A stretch of 64,000 bases of DNA from Phycisphaerae bacterium (GTDB lineage Bacteria; Planctomycetota; Phycisphaerae; Phycisphaerales; UBA1924), in the NCBI GenBank assembly GCA_014192545.1, contig BJHL01000010.1:41190-105189 (forward strand). The letters are read 5' to 3'. Positions 26,693 through 36,798 of the stretch are shown here, in pieces. The notes under the pieces are model-generated. The model saw only the letters and a program-made list of their open reading frames with translations, ran no database searches and had not been told where the DNA came from. Position 1 is the first letter of the stretch; every line of letters begins with the position of its first letter. The position numbers and the translations under genes were made by a program.

Positions 26693-29600
26693 ATGTCGCA
26701 CGAGCCGAACAATTCTGATTCGACGCAGGCCACGCAGACCACGCAGGCGATGCCCGCTGACGGCGCGGAGAGCAAGCCCACGGATGTGTCGTTGCTGGTT
26801 GCTGCGATTGGTCGGCTGCGCGGGGCGATACGGGCGCAGTTGGTTGTGTCGCGCGTGGGGCTCATTGTCGCGACGGTGCTCGGGGCGGCGCTGGTTTTGG
26901 GATTGCTTGACTATGTGTTGCGGTTGCCGCGTGAGTTGCGGGTGCTGATGTGGGTGGGCGGGGTGATGGGGCTGGCGTTTGTGTTTTACCGACGGGTGTT
27001 GCCGGCGGTGCGATTTTCGCCCAGTGATACGGACCTCGCGCTGCGACTGGAGAAGAGCGAACTGGGGAAGCAGCGCGGGTGGCAGGGGCTCTTGGCGAGC
27101 GGGATTGAACTCGCGAAGAGTGGCGTGAGTGGGCCGAATGCGAATGCTCAAGGCGCGAGTGGTGCGCCGCATGATGCGAGGCTCGCGCAAGCGGCGAGTG
27201 AACTGGCGCGCGAGCGGTTTGCTGCGAACCCCAAAGGTATTTTGAGCGTGCTGGATACAGGCACGTTGCGGCGAGCGTTCGCTGGGTTGGTGCTCGCGGG
27301 CGGCGCGGTTGCTGCGGTGAGTTTGGCGAGTCCGGGGTTGTTTCGCGTGGGCAGCTTGCGCGTGCTCACACCTTGGACGGATACGCAGTGGCCCAAGCGC
27401 ACGGGTGTTGTCGCAGCGGGAACGCCTGCGGCGCATCCGCTGGGGACGGCGTTGCCGCTGCGAGCGATTTTGCTGCGAAGCCCCAAGCCGGTGAATGAGA
27501 CGAACATCACGCTGAGTTATCGCGTGAGTGTGGACGGTGCAAATGGATCCACGTCGGGCACGCAGCGGGCGCTGCTGACGCCGCAAGGGCGGAAGTTGGC
27601 GCATGATCCGGGTTTGGGCGCGCCGATGATGGAAGGGGATTTGTTTGAGCGATTGCTAGACACGCAGGGGCTTGTACCGGCGGGCACGCAGCAAGCGACG
27701 CTGGAATACTGGTTTGAAACCAGCGATGACACGACGCAGCCTGTGCGCGTGACGCTGGTAGAGCCGCCGGCGATTGTCGCGACGAAGGTGAATGTGACGC
27801 CTCCTGCGTATTTGGCGTACTTGTCACAGCTTGGGGCGGCAACGCCGAATGTGCTTACGGGAGATGTTGAAGCCGGGAATGGGCTGGATCAGCGGGCTTT
27901 GGTTGGACCTGTGCTGGCGGGTTCGCGCGTGCGGATGGTGATTGGGATGAGCAAGGATGTGGTGGTGCCGGATCGCGCCAGCGCGGATTGGATGAAGGCG
28001 GTTTTGCCTGGCTTGCCAAGTGATGCACAAGCGGAGATGACGGCTCGCGAGTGGACGGTGACGTTTACGGCGAATGAGTCGGTGCGGATTGTGCCAAAGC
28101 CGATTGATGCTGCGGGAATTGGGCCGCGGGAAGATGCGACGTATCGCGTGGATGTCGTTGCAGACAGGCCGCCGGTTGCCGCGGTGATTGGGCCCGCGCA
28201 GGATGAGACGGTTTTGACAACGGCGGTGATTGAAGCAATTGGCGAGGGGCGCGATGACATTGCGTTGGCGAGTGTGGTGCTGCGGACGCAGCTTGCGAAG
28301 GCTGACCCGGGGAGTGTGGGGGCTGCGCCAGAGCCAGTGGGTGAGCCGAAGGTGATTGCGGAAGGCAAGACTGACGCGAACGCGGAGAGCGCGCGGGCGG
28401 TGCGGGCGAGCACGATGTTGGACTTGGCGACGTTGAACCCAGCAGCCGGTGATGAAGTATGGCTGACTGCGTTTGTGCGAGATGCCATCACGGCGTATAA
28501 CGGCGAGCATGCGTTGGACGCGGGTGAGCCGGTTACTGCTGCACAAAGTGGTAGCGTGCAAGATGGCGTGGTTTCGCCGGTTCGGCGGCTGCGGTTTATT
28601 TCTCCCAGTGAACTCGTGGAGCAGTTGCGGCAAGAGCTGACGGGGCTACGCGATGCGACGCAGCGGCTGGATAGTGAGCAGAGTGAGCTGCGCGAGCAGT
28701 TGCCGCAGACGACGGCGAATAGTGATGCGGCGAGGAATGCGTCGAAGCAGCAAGCGGGCAAGCAGGCGGGCGTGGAGCAACGGCTGAAGCCACTGACGAG
28801 TGCGCTGACGAAGCTGCAGGAGCGGGCGGAACGCAATCGGCTGGATGATGCGGCGTTTAATCAGTTGCTCAAGGATGCAAGTGACGCGGCTGAGCAAGCG
28901 GCGAAGGCTGCGGAGCAAGCGAAGGGCGCGCTGGAGGGGCTCGCGCAGCAGCGTGAACAAGAGCAGCGCGAGCAGAGCAGTGCGGCGGCGGAGCAGGCGC
29001 AGCAGAAGGTGAGCGAGGAACTGGGGAACCTGCTGCAGATGCTCAGTGAAGGCCAGGATGATTGGGCGGCGAGGCGATCGATTGAACAATTGCTGACGGA
29101 ACAGCGGCAACTGCGGGCGCAGACGGCGGCGGCAGGCGAGAAGACGCAGGGGCAGAGCGCGGCGGAACTTTCGCAGAAACAGCGAGAGGATTTGGAACGC
29201 ATTGCGAGGCGGCAACGCGAGATGGCGCAGCGCACGGATGCGGCAATCGAACAGCTTGATCAGCGGGCGAAGCAGCTCGAGGAGACCAGTCCGGCGCAGG
29301 CGCAGGCGATGAAGCAGGCGGCGCAGAAGGCACGGCAGCAGCAAGCCAGCGAGAAGCAACGCCAGGCGGCACAGCAAGCACAGCAGAATCAGACGGGTGA
29401 AGCACAGGAAAGCCAGCAGGCGGCAGAGCAAGCACTGGAAGAGGTGTTGCGAGCGTTGGAAGAGACGCAGAAGGCGCGCGATGAGCAGCTTCGGCGGACG
29501 CTGGCGGATCTTTTGCAGTCATTGGATCAACTGATCGCGCGGCAGCAGGTGGAAATTGGTCGCGTCAGCAAAGCGCTGGCGGGCGAGAACGTCGCGAATC

Positions 29601-30582
29601 TGGATTCAGCGATGGTGCAGTTGCACCAGAACACGCTGGCAGTGCTGGCGAAGGTGAAACGCGAGGCACAGACGGCGGACAAGTTGATTGGATACATCGA
29701 AAGTGCCACTGATGCACAGGCGAGTGCGGTGGTGAGTCTGCGCGATGATCCGGCGGACTTTGCAGCGGCGGAACAGACTGAACGTGCGGCGCTGGCGCGA
29801 CTGAAGGAAGCTCGCGAAGAAGCGGCGAAGATGGATCAGCAAGCGCAGGATCGCGATCAGGATCGAACGCGGCGCGAATTGAGCAAGGCGTATGCGGAGG
29901 CGCTTGAACAGCAGGCGCAGCTGAGTGCGGAGACCAAGCCGCTGGTGGGCGTGGAGCTTGATCGGCGGACGCGCAGCCAGTTGCGGCAACTTGGTGACAA
30001 GCAGCAGCAGTTGCGGCAGCAGCTCGCGGAGATCAGGTCGCGCACCGAAGAACTTGGTGATGCGAAGGTCTTTGACTTTGCGCACAAGCGGCTGGATGAA
30101 GCGATGGCGAGAGCGGCGGCGGCGATGAGTGAAGGCCGCAATACGAAGGCGATTTCACGCGATCAGTTGGCGGCGCAGTCGGTGCTGCAGAGCATGGTCG
30201 AGGCTCTCAAGCAAGCGCAGGATAATCAGGATGGGCTTTCGGAAGGGCAGCAAGGCGCGGGCGGCGGCAGTGGCGGCGGGCAGCCGCAACCGGCGGTGCC
30301 TCCAGCGGCGGAATTGATGTTGCTGCGAGGCATGCAAGCTGAAACGCTGGCGAGGACGAAATCGCTCAGTGAAGAAGGCGCGGACGTTGAAGCGGGCGAG
30401 CTTGATGCGGTGTCGCAGTTGCAGGCGGATATTGTGGAGCAGAGCGAGGAGCTGATCAAGCGGCTGCAAGGCGGCGTGGAGCCCGAAGGCATGCCGGAAG
30501 TTGGACCAGCGGGTGAGCCGGGTGAAGAACCGGCAAAGCCTGCGGATGAAGAGACGAAGAAGAAAGAAGATGGAGGCGGCAA

Positions 30583-30586
<4 letters not shown>
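26693..30586 (+). CDS. Very large membrane-anchored coiled-coil protein (DUF4175-like)
   Basis: At 1297 residues this is the largest protein here. Residues about 45-105 hold two hydrophobic helices (LVVSRVGLIVATVLGAALVLGLL and LMWVGGVMGLAFVFY), matching the N-terminus of DUF4175-like proteins. A third hydrophobic stretch lies near 200. Then comes a beta-rich periplasmic region to about 640, followed by some 600 residues of Gln/Glu/Ala/Lys/Arg-rich coiled coil (from SPSELVEQLRQELTGLRDA to the C-terminus) with low-complexity Gly/Gln patches. It is coupled by ATGA to the next gene. A 188-base gap precedes it, so an internal promoter is possible. Its role is unknown; it may scaffold the operon's VWA proteins. 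Confidence 0.8.
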
Positions 30587-31409
<823 letters not shown>

Positions 31410-31413
<4 letters not shown>

Positions 31414-32627
31414 CGCCAGCGGTGTTTGCACTCGCGATGATGTTGCAGCAGGATGCTGGGTTGCGGGGTGCGCAGCTTGATGAAGCTGACTCTTCAATTG
31501 AAGCTGGACTGGTTGACGCTGCACTGGTTGAACCAACTCGCAATGGATTCGATGGATTTCGTTCGCAGCCTTTGATCGTTGTAAATGGCGCGATGATGCA
31601 GCAAGCTGAGCGGACGGTGGCTGATGAGGCGCTGGGCAACGCGCGCAGCGCGCAGAACAATCCGATGGCGAATGAGATGACGGCGGCGCTTGATCGCAGC
31701 GTCACACGCGGATTGGCGGCGCTGGCGGCAAAGCAAAATCCCGATGGAAGCTGGGGAGAGATTCAGTTCGGGCGGTCAGTCGCGGTGACGGCGCTGGCGT
31801 GCTTGGCGCTGATGGCCGACGGCAATACGCCCGGACGCGGCGTGTATGGCGAGCAGGTGAGCAAAGGTCTCGAGTATGTGCTCCGCAACACGACCGAGAG
31901 CGGACTGGTCGCCACCGATAGCGCGAATAGCCCGATGTATGGGCACGGCTTTGCGACGTTGTTTCTGGGCGAGGTGTATGGCATGACGCAGGGCGGGGGC
32001 GATACCGACTTGGCCGATCGCACGCATCGCGCGCTAGTGAAAGCCGTGCGACTGATTGAGACGAGTCAGAATCGCGAAGGTGGCTGGCGATATAACCCGG
32101 TGCCGTTTGATGCGGATACGAGCGTGACGATTTGTCAGATCATGGCGCTGCGCAGTGCGCGCAATGCGGGGCTTGAGGTGAGCAAGGACGTGGTTGACAA
32201 GGCTGTGGAGTACGTGCGAAGTTGTCAGAACGTTGACGGCGGGTTCCGATATCAATTCAGCATGGGTCCGAGTTCATGGCCACGCAGTGCGGCGGGCATT
32301 GCGAGTTTGCAATACGCGGGGATTTACGAAGACCGCGCCATCGACGCGGGCATCGGATATGTTGTTGGATCCGCCATGCCTGGCGCGAACATGGGTGAGA
32401 GCCAGATTCACTACTTTTACGGGCATTACTACGCTGTGCAGGCGATGTTCTTGCAAGGCGGCCGGCCTTGGGAACGCTGGTGGCCGGCGATTCGATCCGA
32501 GCTTCTTGGTCGGCAACGGGCGGATGGAAGTTGGAACGATGACAGCGCGGGCGATGATTACGGGACTGCGATGGCATTGATAGTTCTGCAAATGCCCAAG
32601 CGATATCTGCCGATCTTTCAGAAGTAA
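31410..32627 (+). CDS. Prenyltransferase/squalene-cyclase repeat protein
   Basis: This 405-residue protein is built of alpha/alpha-barrel repeats as in squalene-hopene cyclases. QW-type motifs are visible: QNPDGSWGEIQFGRS, SQNREGGWRYNP, CQNVDGGFRYQF and RADGSWNDDSAGDDYGTAM. The segment PFDADTSVTICQ resembles the DxDDTA acid motif of cyclases but lacks one aspartate. Members of this family in planctomycete VWA operons have no known substrate, and a true cyclase would be about 650 residues, so a cyclase reaction should not be assumed. It is the last translationally coupled gene. A 12-bp tandem repeat begins on its stop codon. Confidence 0.85.
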
Positions 32628-32662
32628 TGGCAGAAGTGATGGCAAAGGTGATGGCAGAAGTT
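32627..32662 (+). repeat. Three 12-bp units starting at a stop codon
   Basis: ATGGCAGAAGTG, ATGGCAAAGGTG and ATGGCAGAAGTT lie in tandem, the first A being the last base of the TAA at 32625-32627. The preceding coding bases CAGAAGTA resemble the unit, so the array may have grown from the gene end. Confidence 0.85.
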
Positions 32663-32703
32663 GTTCGTGGTCTGGTTTGACTGAATTCTGCTACGGAGCG
32701 TGC

Positions 32704-33960
32704 ATGCGACATTCGTTTCTCTCCATGCTGGCGGTGCTGCTGGTTGCGGCCAGTGGCCGAGCTTCTCTCGCGGCAGATGAAACAACTACTGGAGCTGCAA
32801 GTGGTGGCAAGTTTGATTTGCTGCGAGCGGATCTTTCGCGCACGCGCGTAACGCTGCGGTCGCTGAGTAGCACGGAACTTGTCGCGCGCGATGCGAAGGG
32901 TGCGCTGGTCAAGGTATCGCTGAGCGATGTGCTGGCGATTATGCCGATTGAACAAGCGGTGAGTGTGCAGGTTGAGCAACTGGGCGCGGTGCGCGAGGGG
33001 CGTGAGCGGTCGGATGCAGGATGGGCGATTTTGACGGATGATCAGACGATCCCCGGCGCAATCGACAGCGGCGCGGCGAAGGCGGAGTCGCTGGGTTGGA
33101 CATCGCCGCGATGGGGATCGCTGGTCTTCTCGCTTGAAGATGTTCGCATGTTGCGATTTGTGGATGCTGAGCAGGCGGCGTCGGTGCGCGCGTTGCGAGA
33201 CGACATCGTGCTGCTGACCAACGGCGACAAGCTGGTTGGGTTTGTTTCGCTGCAAGCGGGTGCGACGGTGGGCGTGGAAACGCAGCCTGGAAAAGTCGCG
33301 AAAGTACCCTTGTCGCGCATCGCGGCGATTGCGTTTGCGAACCCGGCTAAGGCCCGCGACGGCGCGTGGATCTGGCTTGCAGATGGCACGGCGGTGCGCG
33401 TGGATGCAATCGCCGTCAGCGAATCTCGCGACGTTGCGCTGATGCTGACTTCGGCGAGTACTAACACCGATGCAGGCTCGCAAGCAGGCACGCGGGCCGC
33501 GGTTTCGCTGCCGCTTGAGCAACTTTTGGCGTATACGCCTGCGCATGATCGCGTGGTTGGACTCGCGAGTTTGGCGGCGCCCCGCCATCAGCCTTGGCCC
33601 ACGCGGCGATGGACCGCAGCACCGGTGATTGCGCCGGCGGATCAATCACCTTTGGGCGCGAGCCAGATCGAATTGCCTGGTCCGATGTCGGCGACGTGGG
33701 AGTTGCCTGCAAATGTCAAGCGATTTGCGGCGGATGTCGAGTTGCCCGATAGCTGCCGCGTGTGGGGCGATTGCACGCTCATCATGACAGTTGATGGCAA
33801 AGAGCTGGCGCGAGTGCGACTGACGCCGCAAGCGCCCACGAGTGTGCTCGCGGCAGATTTGCCAGCGGGTGTCAAGCAACTCACGCTTTCGCTTGATCCT
33901 GGTAATCAAGGCAGCGTGGAGGATCGCGTGGTGCTCAAGCGGGCGATACTGCGGAAGTAG
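32704..33960 (+). CDS. Exported protein with possible NPCBM-like C-terminal domain
   Basis: The ATG at 32704 follows CGGAGC and starts a signal peptide (RHSFLSMLAVLLVAASGRASLA) cut near residue 26. The 418-residue mature protein has repeating short beta segments (GKFDLLRADLSRTRVTLRSL, DDIVLLTNGDKLVGFVSLQ) reminiscent of small SH3-like or LSM-like folds seen in planctomycete exported proteins. The last 90 residues (ATWELPANVKRFAADVELPD...VKQLTLSLDPGN) resemble the NPCBM putative carbohydrate-binding module. It lies 77 bases after the operon, perhaps still co-transcribed. The function is unknown. Confidence 0.75.
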   Translation: MRHSFLSMLAVLLVAASGRASLAADETTTGAASGGKFDLLRADLSRTRVTLRSLSSTELVARDAKGALVKVSLSDVLAIMPIEQAVSVQVEQLGAVREGRERSDAGWAILTDDQTIPGAIDSGAAKAESLGWTSPRWGSLVFSLEDVRMLRFVDAEQAASVRALRDDIVLLTNGDKLVGFVSLQAGATVGVETQPGKVAKVPLSRIAAIAFANPAKARDGAWIWLADGTAVRVDAIAVSESRDVALMLTSASTNTDAGSQAGTRAAVSLPLEQLLAYTPAHDRVVGLASLAAPRHQPWPTRRWTAAPVIAPADQSPLGASQIELPGPMSATWELPANVKRFAADVELPDSCRVWGDCTLIMTVDGKELARVRLTPQAPTSVLAADLPAGVKQLTLSLDPGNQGSVEDRVVLKRAILRK

Positions 33961-33970
33961 TCAGCGATAA

Positions 33971-34372
33971 TCAGCGTTTGCGATAGAAGCGCCAGAAGAG
34001 CAGACGCGGAGCAAAGCCGCCACGGTGCCAATCGAGCGGCAGTTTGTCACGTGCATACGCACGGCCGCATTCGGGACAGGCACCGAAGGAGTCGCAGCCG
34101 TGCAGGTCGTAGCCGCACTTGGGGCAGATGAGATAGTCCATGTGCTGCACCATGCGGCGAACGTGCGCGTAGTAAAAGCGCAGCGCGATCCAGACGATGA
34201 AGGCTGGAAGCCAGCCACATGCGAGCAACGTAGCGAACTGAGGCGTGATGGGCGCTGTGAGAACTGCGATAACAACCGACGTTGCCCACGCTGCTATGCA
34301 GGCGAAAATGCCCAGGCGAAACAACGAGATGACGCGGCGCGGAAACATGACAACGCCGCGAGTGTATTGCAT
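33971..34372 (-). CDS. Small membrane protein with zinc-ribbon motif
   Basis: This 133-residue protein has two hydrophobic segments in the first 80 residues (FRLGIFACIAAWATSVVIAVL and LACGWLPAFIVWIALRF), then a ribbon with CPKCGYDLHGCDSFGACPECG, four cysteines spaced as a zinc site. The same architecture, with CxxCGYD...CPEC, occurs in two genes at 57.0-57.8 kb. This motif is common in planctomycetes; its role is unknown. It converges on the previous gene with ten bases between stops. A perfect hairpin covers its start codon (34351-34382). An in-frame ATG at 34348 is an alternative start. Confidence 0.75.
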   Translation of the reverse strand: MQYTRGVVMFPRRVISLFRLGIFACIAAWATSVVIAVLTAPITPQFATLLACGWLPAFIVWIALRFYYAHVRRMVQHMDYLICPKCGYDLHGCDSFGACPECGRAYARDKLPLDWHRGGFAPRLLFWRFYRKR

Positions 34373-34382
34373 CGCGGCGTTG
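34351..34382 (-). promoter_or_regulatory. 11-bp perfect hairpin across a start codon
   Basis: CAACGCCGCGA (34351-34361) pairs perfectly with TCGCGGCGTTG (34372-34382) with a ten-base loop. The ATG of the zinc-ribbon membrane protein lies at the inner edge of one arm. There is no T-run, so it is not a standard terminator for the upstream HDOD gene. It could hinder translation, or be a chance palindrome in a coding start. Confidence 0.45.
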
Positions 34383-34427
34383 CATTGTGAACTTTGATTG
34401 GTGCCAAACCTCGGAAAGCGTCGGGAA

Positions 34428-35312
34428 CTAGCTTAACGCCGCGGCGAGTTCGCTGGCGTTTGCTTTGACCTGTGCGCGAAGTTCGTTCACTTTGTCGCTG
34501 CTGAGTTTCAGGAAGTCGAGCACGTCGGCCTCGATGTTGGTGCTGATGAGATCGCCGCGGAAACCAAGGCCGCTATCGGCTGCGAGGCGGTCCGCGACGT
34601 AGACGAGTGCGGGCAGCGTGCGGCTGTCGGCAGCGGCTTCAAGCGGGCGATGGTGGAAGCCCGTTATGAACTCGAAGCTCTTGGGGAACTTCCAACGTTC
34701 GCACAGGCCTGCGCCGAAGTCTTGGTGATCGGCTCCGAAAACGGTGCGCTCGGCGAGAATCATGTCAGAAACTGGAACGCCGTTGCCATCGCACGCGGTT
34801 TGACGCATGACTTCTTGCAGTTTGTTGCGGTCGTATTGCATTTCAACCATCAAGCCGATGTCGTGGATGAGGCCGCCCAGGAAGGCTTCGTCTTGCAAGC
34901 CCAGTTTGAGCGATCCAGCGATCATCTTGGCAGTCGCAGCAGTGATGTTGCTGTGAGCCCAAAGTTCGCGGCCACTGAATGACGGGCCGATGTCGCCGCC
35001 ACGGAACAGCTTGGCCATGCTCGCGGCGATGGCGATGTTCTTGACGGCGTTGAGGCCCAGCATGACGATGGCACGATTGATGCTGCCGACTTGTCCCGGC
35101 AGGCCATAGAAGGATGAGTTGACGACTTTGAGAATGCGCGTGCAGAGCGCGGGGTCGGTGCTAATTACCTTATGAAGGTCTTGCGCGGTACTCTTGGGGC
35201 TCTCGACGAGCTCGACGACCTTGACGGTCACTTCGGGCAATGTCGCGATGTGACTGATCTCGCGCAAGGCGTTGGAAACTACTTGTTCGCGTTCGTGTGT
35301 GATGACGCTCAT
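34428..35312 (-). CDS. HDOD domain protein
   Basis: HDOD proteins are HD-related signalling proteins without proven hydrolase activity. This one is 294 residues: ISHIATLPEVTVKVVELVESPKSTAQDLHKVISTDPALCTRILKVVNSSFYG is the typical N-terminal helical part, and GGLIHDIGLMVEMQY retains an HD pair. No second domain is present. GGAGCACAGCG precedes the ATG at 35312, a good ribosome site. It is likely monocistronic. HDOD proteins often link to chemotaxis or cyclic-di-GMP signalling, but the che genes here are 30 kb away. Confidence 0.92.
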   Translation of the reverse strand: MSVITHEREQVVSNALREISHIATLPEVTVKVVELVESPKSTAQDLHKVISTDPALCTRILKVVNSSFYGLPGQVGSINRAIVMLGLNAVKNIAIAASMAKLFRGGDIGPSFSGRELWAHSNITAATAKMIAGSLKLGLQDEAFLGGLIHDIGLMVEMQYDRNKLQEVMRQTACDGNGVPVSDMILAERTVFGADHQDFGAGLCERWKFPKSFEFITGFHHRPLEAAADSRTLPALVYVADRLAADSGLGFRGDLISTNIEADVLDFLKLSSDKVNELRAQVKANASELAAALS

Positions 35313-35558
35313 CGCTGTGCTCCGGTCAACGGCTAACTCTGTGGACGTGATTACTGATCGAAATCATCGGACCAACAAACCAGCTACTTGACCGCCGCGA
35401 CCAGAATATCAGATGCGAACAGAGTCCGAAGAAAGTGAACAACAGAGCACTATTTCTGCACAACGAAGTTTGGTTTGAGTAGTTTACGGGCGGCAACCCG
35501 CACACGAGTAGGAATGCGTACGGGTCCGGATACATCACGTCCGGCGTAGGATTCTCGC

Positions 35559-36539
35559 ATGACAACTTCATGGATCATCTTGTGTCCAGGCCAAGGCGCT
35601 CAGGCGGTAGGCATGGGCAAGAACTGGTTCGATTATGCCAACCCGGCGGCACAAACGGCAGCGCGCGAGGTCTTTGCGAGTGCCGACAAGCAACTGGGCT
35701 CGCGGCTGGGTGTCACGCTCAGCGAGCTTTGTTTCAACGGGCCTGCCGAGCGACTGAATCAAACCGACGCGAGCCAGCCGGCGATTTACACCGTCAGCAT
35801 GGCATGCTGGGCGGGTTGGCTGGCATCGCAGAACGTCACGCAGAGCGACGCAGTCGCGAGTGTGAAAGCCGCACTTGGCTTGTCACTGGGTGAATACACC
35901 GCACTCGCCCTCGCCGGTGCCTTCTCGTTTGAAGATGGCCTCGAACTCGTCACGCTTCGCGGCAGAGCAATGCAAGATGCCGCCGACAGTCCTGCCGCCC
36001 GCGCGGGCGGTGGCGGCGGCATGCTCGCGCTGATTGGGGCAACCGACGAGCAGGCCGCTGAGATTTGCGACAAAGCTCGCGAGAAAGACGTGCTGGTGTG
36101 CGCGAACTACAACGCGCCCGGACAAGTTGTTCTCAGTGGGCACAAAGTCGCGTGTGAACGAGCCGCGAAAGTTGCGGAAACGATGAGCCTGCGCAGCAGC
36201 ATGCTGCAAGTTGCTGGCGCGTTCCACTCGCCTCTGATGGCGCCAGCCGCTGAGCAGTTGGGCACCGCCCTCGCAAAGACGCCCATCAAGCCGCCGCGCA
36301 GCACGGTCATCGCGAACGTCACAGCACGGCCCTATGGCAACGGCACGAGTGTGAACGAGAGCGAGATCCGCCAGCGCCTCGCCGAGCAACTGACCAGCAG
36401 CGTGCGCTGGAGCCAAAGCTGCCAGTGGATGGCCGGCAACGTGCAAGGCGAGGTCTATGAACTCTCGCCCGGCAAAACGCTCATGGGCCTGATGCGGCGG
36501 ATTGATAAAGCCGTGAAAGTGAACGGATTGGATGGGTGA
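35559..36539 (+). CDS. fabD: Malonyl-CoA:ACP transacylase
   Basis: FabD loads malonate from CoA onto acyl carrier protein for fatty-acid synthesis. The 326-residue protein has CPGQGAQAVGMGKNWF at the N-terminus, the nucleophile Ser109 in GLSLGEYTAL (family consensus GHSxGE, here Leu replaces His), the substrate-carboxylate Arg in TLRGRAMQDA, and the catalytic His in GAFHSPLM. Length is normal. No fabH, fabG or acpP is adjacent, unlike in many bacteria. Seven bases after its TGA a 22-copy 7-bp array begins. Confidence 0.95.
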   Translation: MTTSWIILCPGQGAQAVGMGKNWFDYANPAAQTAAREVFASADKQLGSRLGVTLSELCFNGPAERLNQTDASQPAIYTVSMACWAGWLASQNVTQSDAVASVKAALGLSLGEYTALALAGAFSFEDGLELVTLRGRAMQDAADSPAARAGGGGGMLALIGATDEQAAEICDKAREKDVLVCANYNAPGQVVLSGHKVACERAAKVAETMSLRSSMLQVAGAFHSPLMAPAAEQLGTALAKTPIKPPRSTVIANVTARPYGNGTSVNESEIRQRLAEQLTSSVRWSQSCQWMAGNVQGEVYELSPGKTLMGLMRRIDKAVKVNGLDG

Positions 36540-36545
36540 GGGGGC

Positions 36546-36699
36546 GGTGAGCGGTGAGCGGTGAGTTGTGAGCTGTGAGCTGTGAGCTGTGAGCTGTGAG
36601 CTGTGAGCTGTGAGCTGTGAGCTGTGAGCTGTGAGCTGTGAGCTGTGAGCTGTGAGCTGTGAGCTGTGAGCTGTGAGCTGTGAGCTGTGAGCTGTGAGC
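36546..36699 (+). repeat. Tandem array, 22 copies of a 7-bp unit
   Basis: Exactly 154 bases: two GGTGAGC, one GGTGAGT and nineteen TGTGAGC units in unbroken register. It starts six bases after the fabD stop. There are no spacers, so it is not a CRISPR. The near-identity of the last nineteen units points to recent expansion. The opposite strand has an open frame (repeating SSQLTAH) that has no gene-like features. Confidence 0.97.
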
Positions 36700-36711
36700 G
36701 GAGTCTACAAG

Positions 36712-36744
36712 CAAAAACGCCCCCGCAATCCTTGCGAGGGCGTT
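36712..36744 (-). terminator. Rho-independent terminator of the first peroxidase-like gene
   Basis: On the minus strand AACGCCCTCGCAA and TTGCGGGGGCGTT form a long stem with one internal mismatch and a three-base loop, followed by TTTTTG. It lies 55 bases downstream of the minus-strand stop at 36799. The plus-strand side has only CTGTTT, so it may work weakly for fabD too. Confidence 0.8.
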
Positions 36745-36798
36745 CTGTTTAACTGTCCGACCTACCAGTCGCCCCTTCGGTACTTCGGTACTTTCCCA

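Noticed and set aside
26003..27604. 533-residue minus-strand open frame
   Set aside because: Antisense to the VWA and coiled-coil genes; Arg/Gln/Pro-rich shadow.
36546..36699. Possible CRISPR array
   Set aside because: Units are 7 bp without any spacers, and no cas gene is near. The same holds for the 62.8-kb array.
36481..36714. Minus-strand frame with repeated SSQLTAH
   Set aside because: It is only a translation of the 7-bp array, with no signal for expression.
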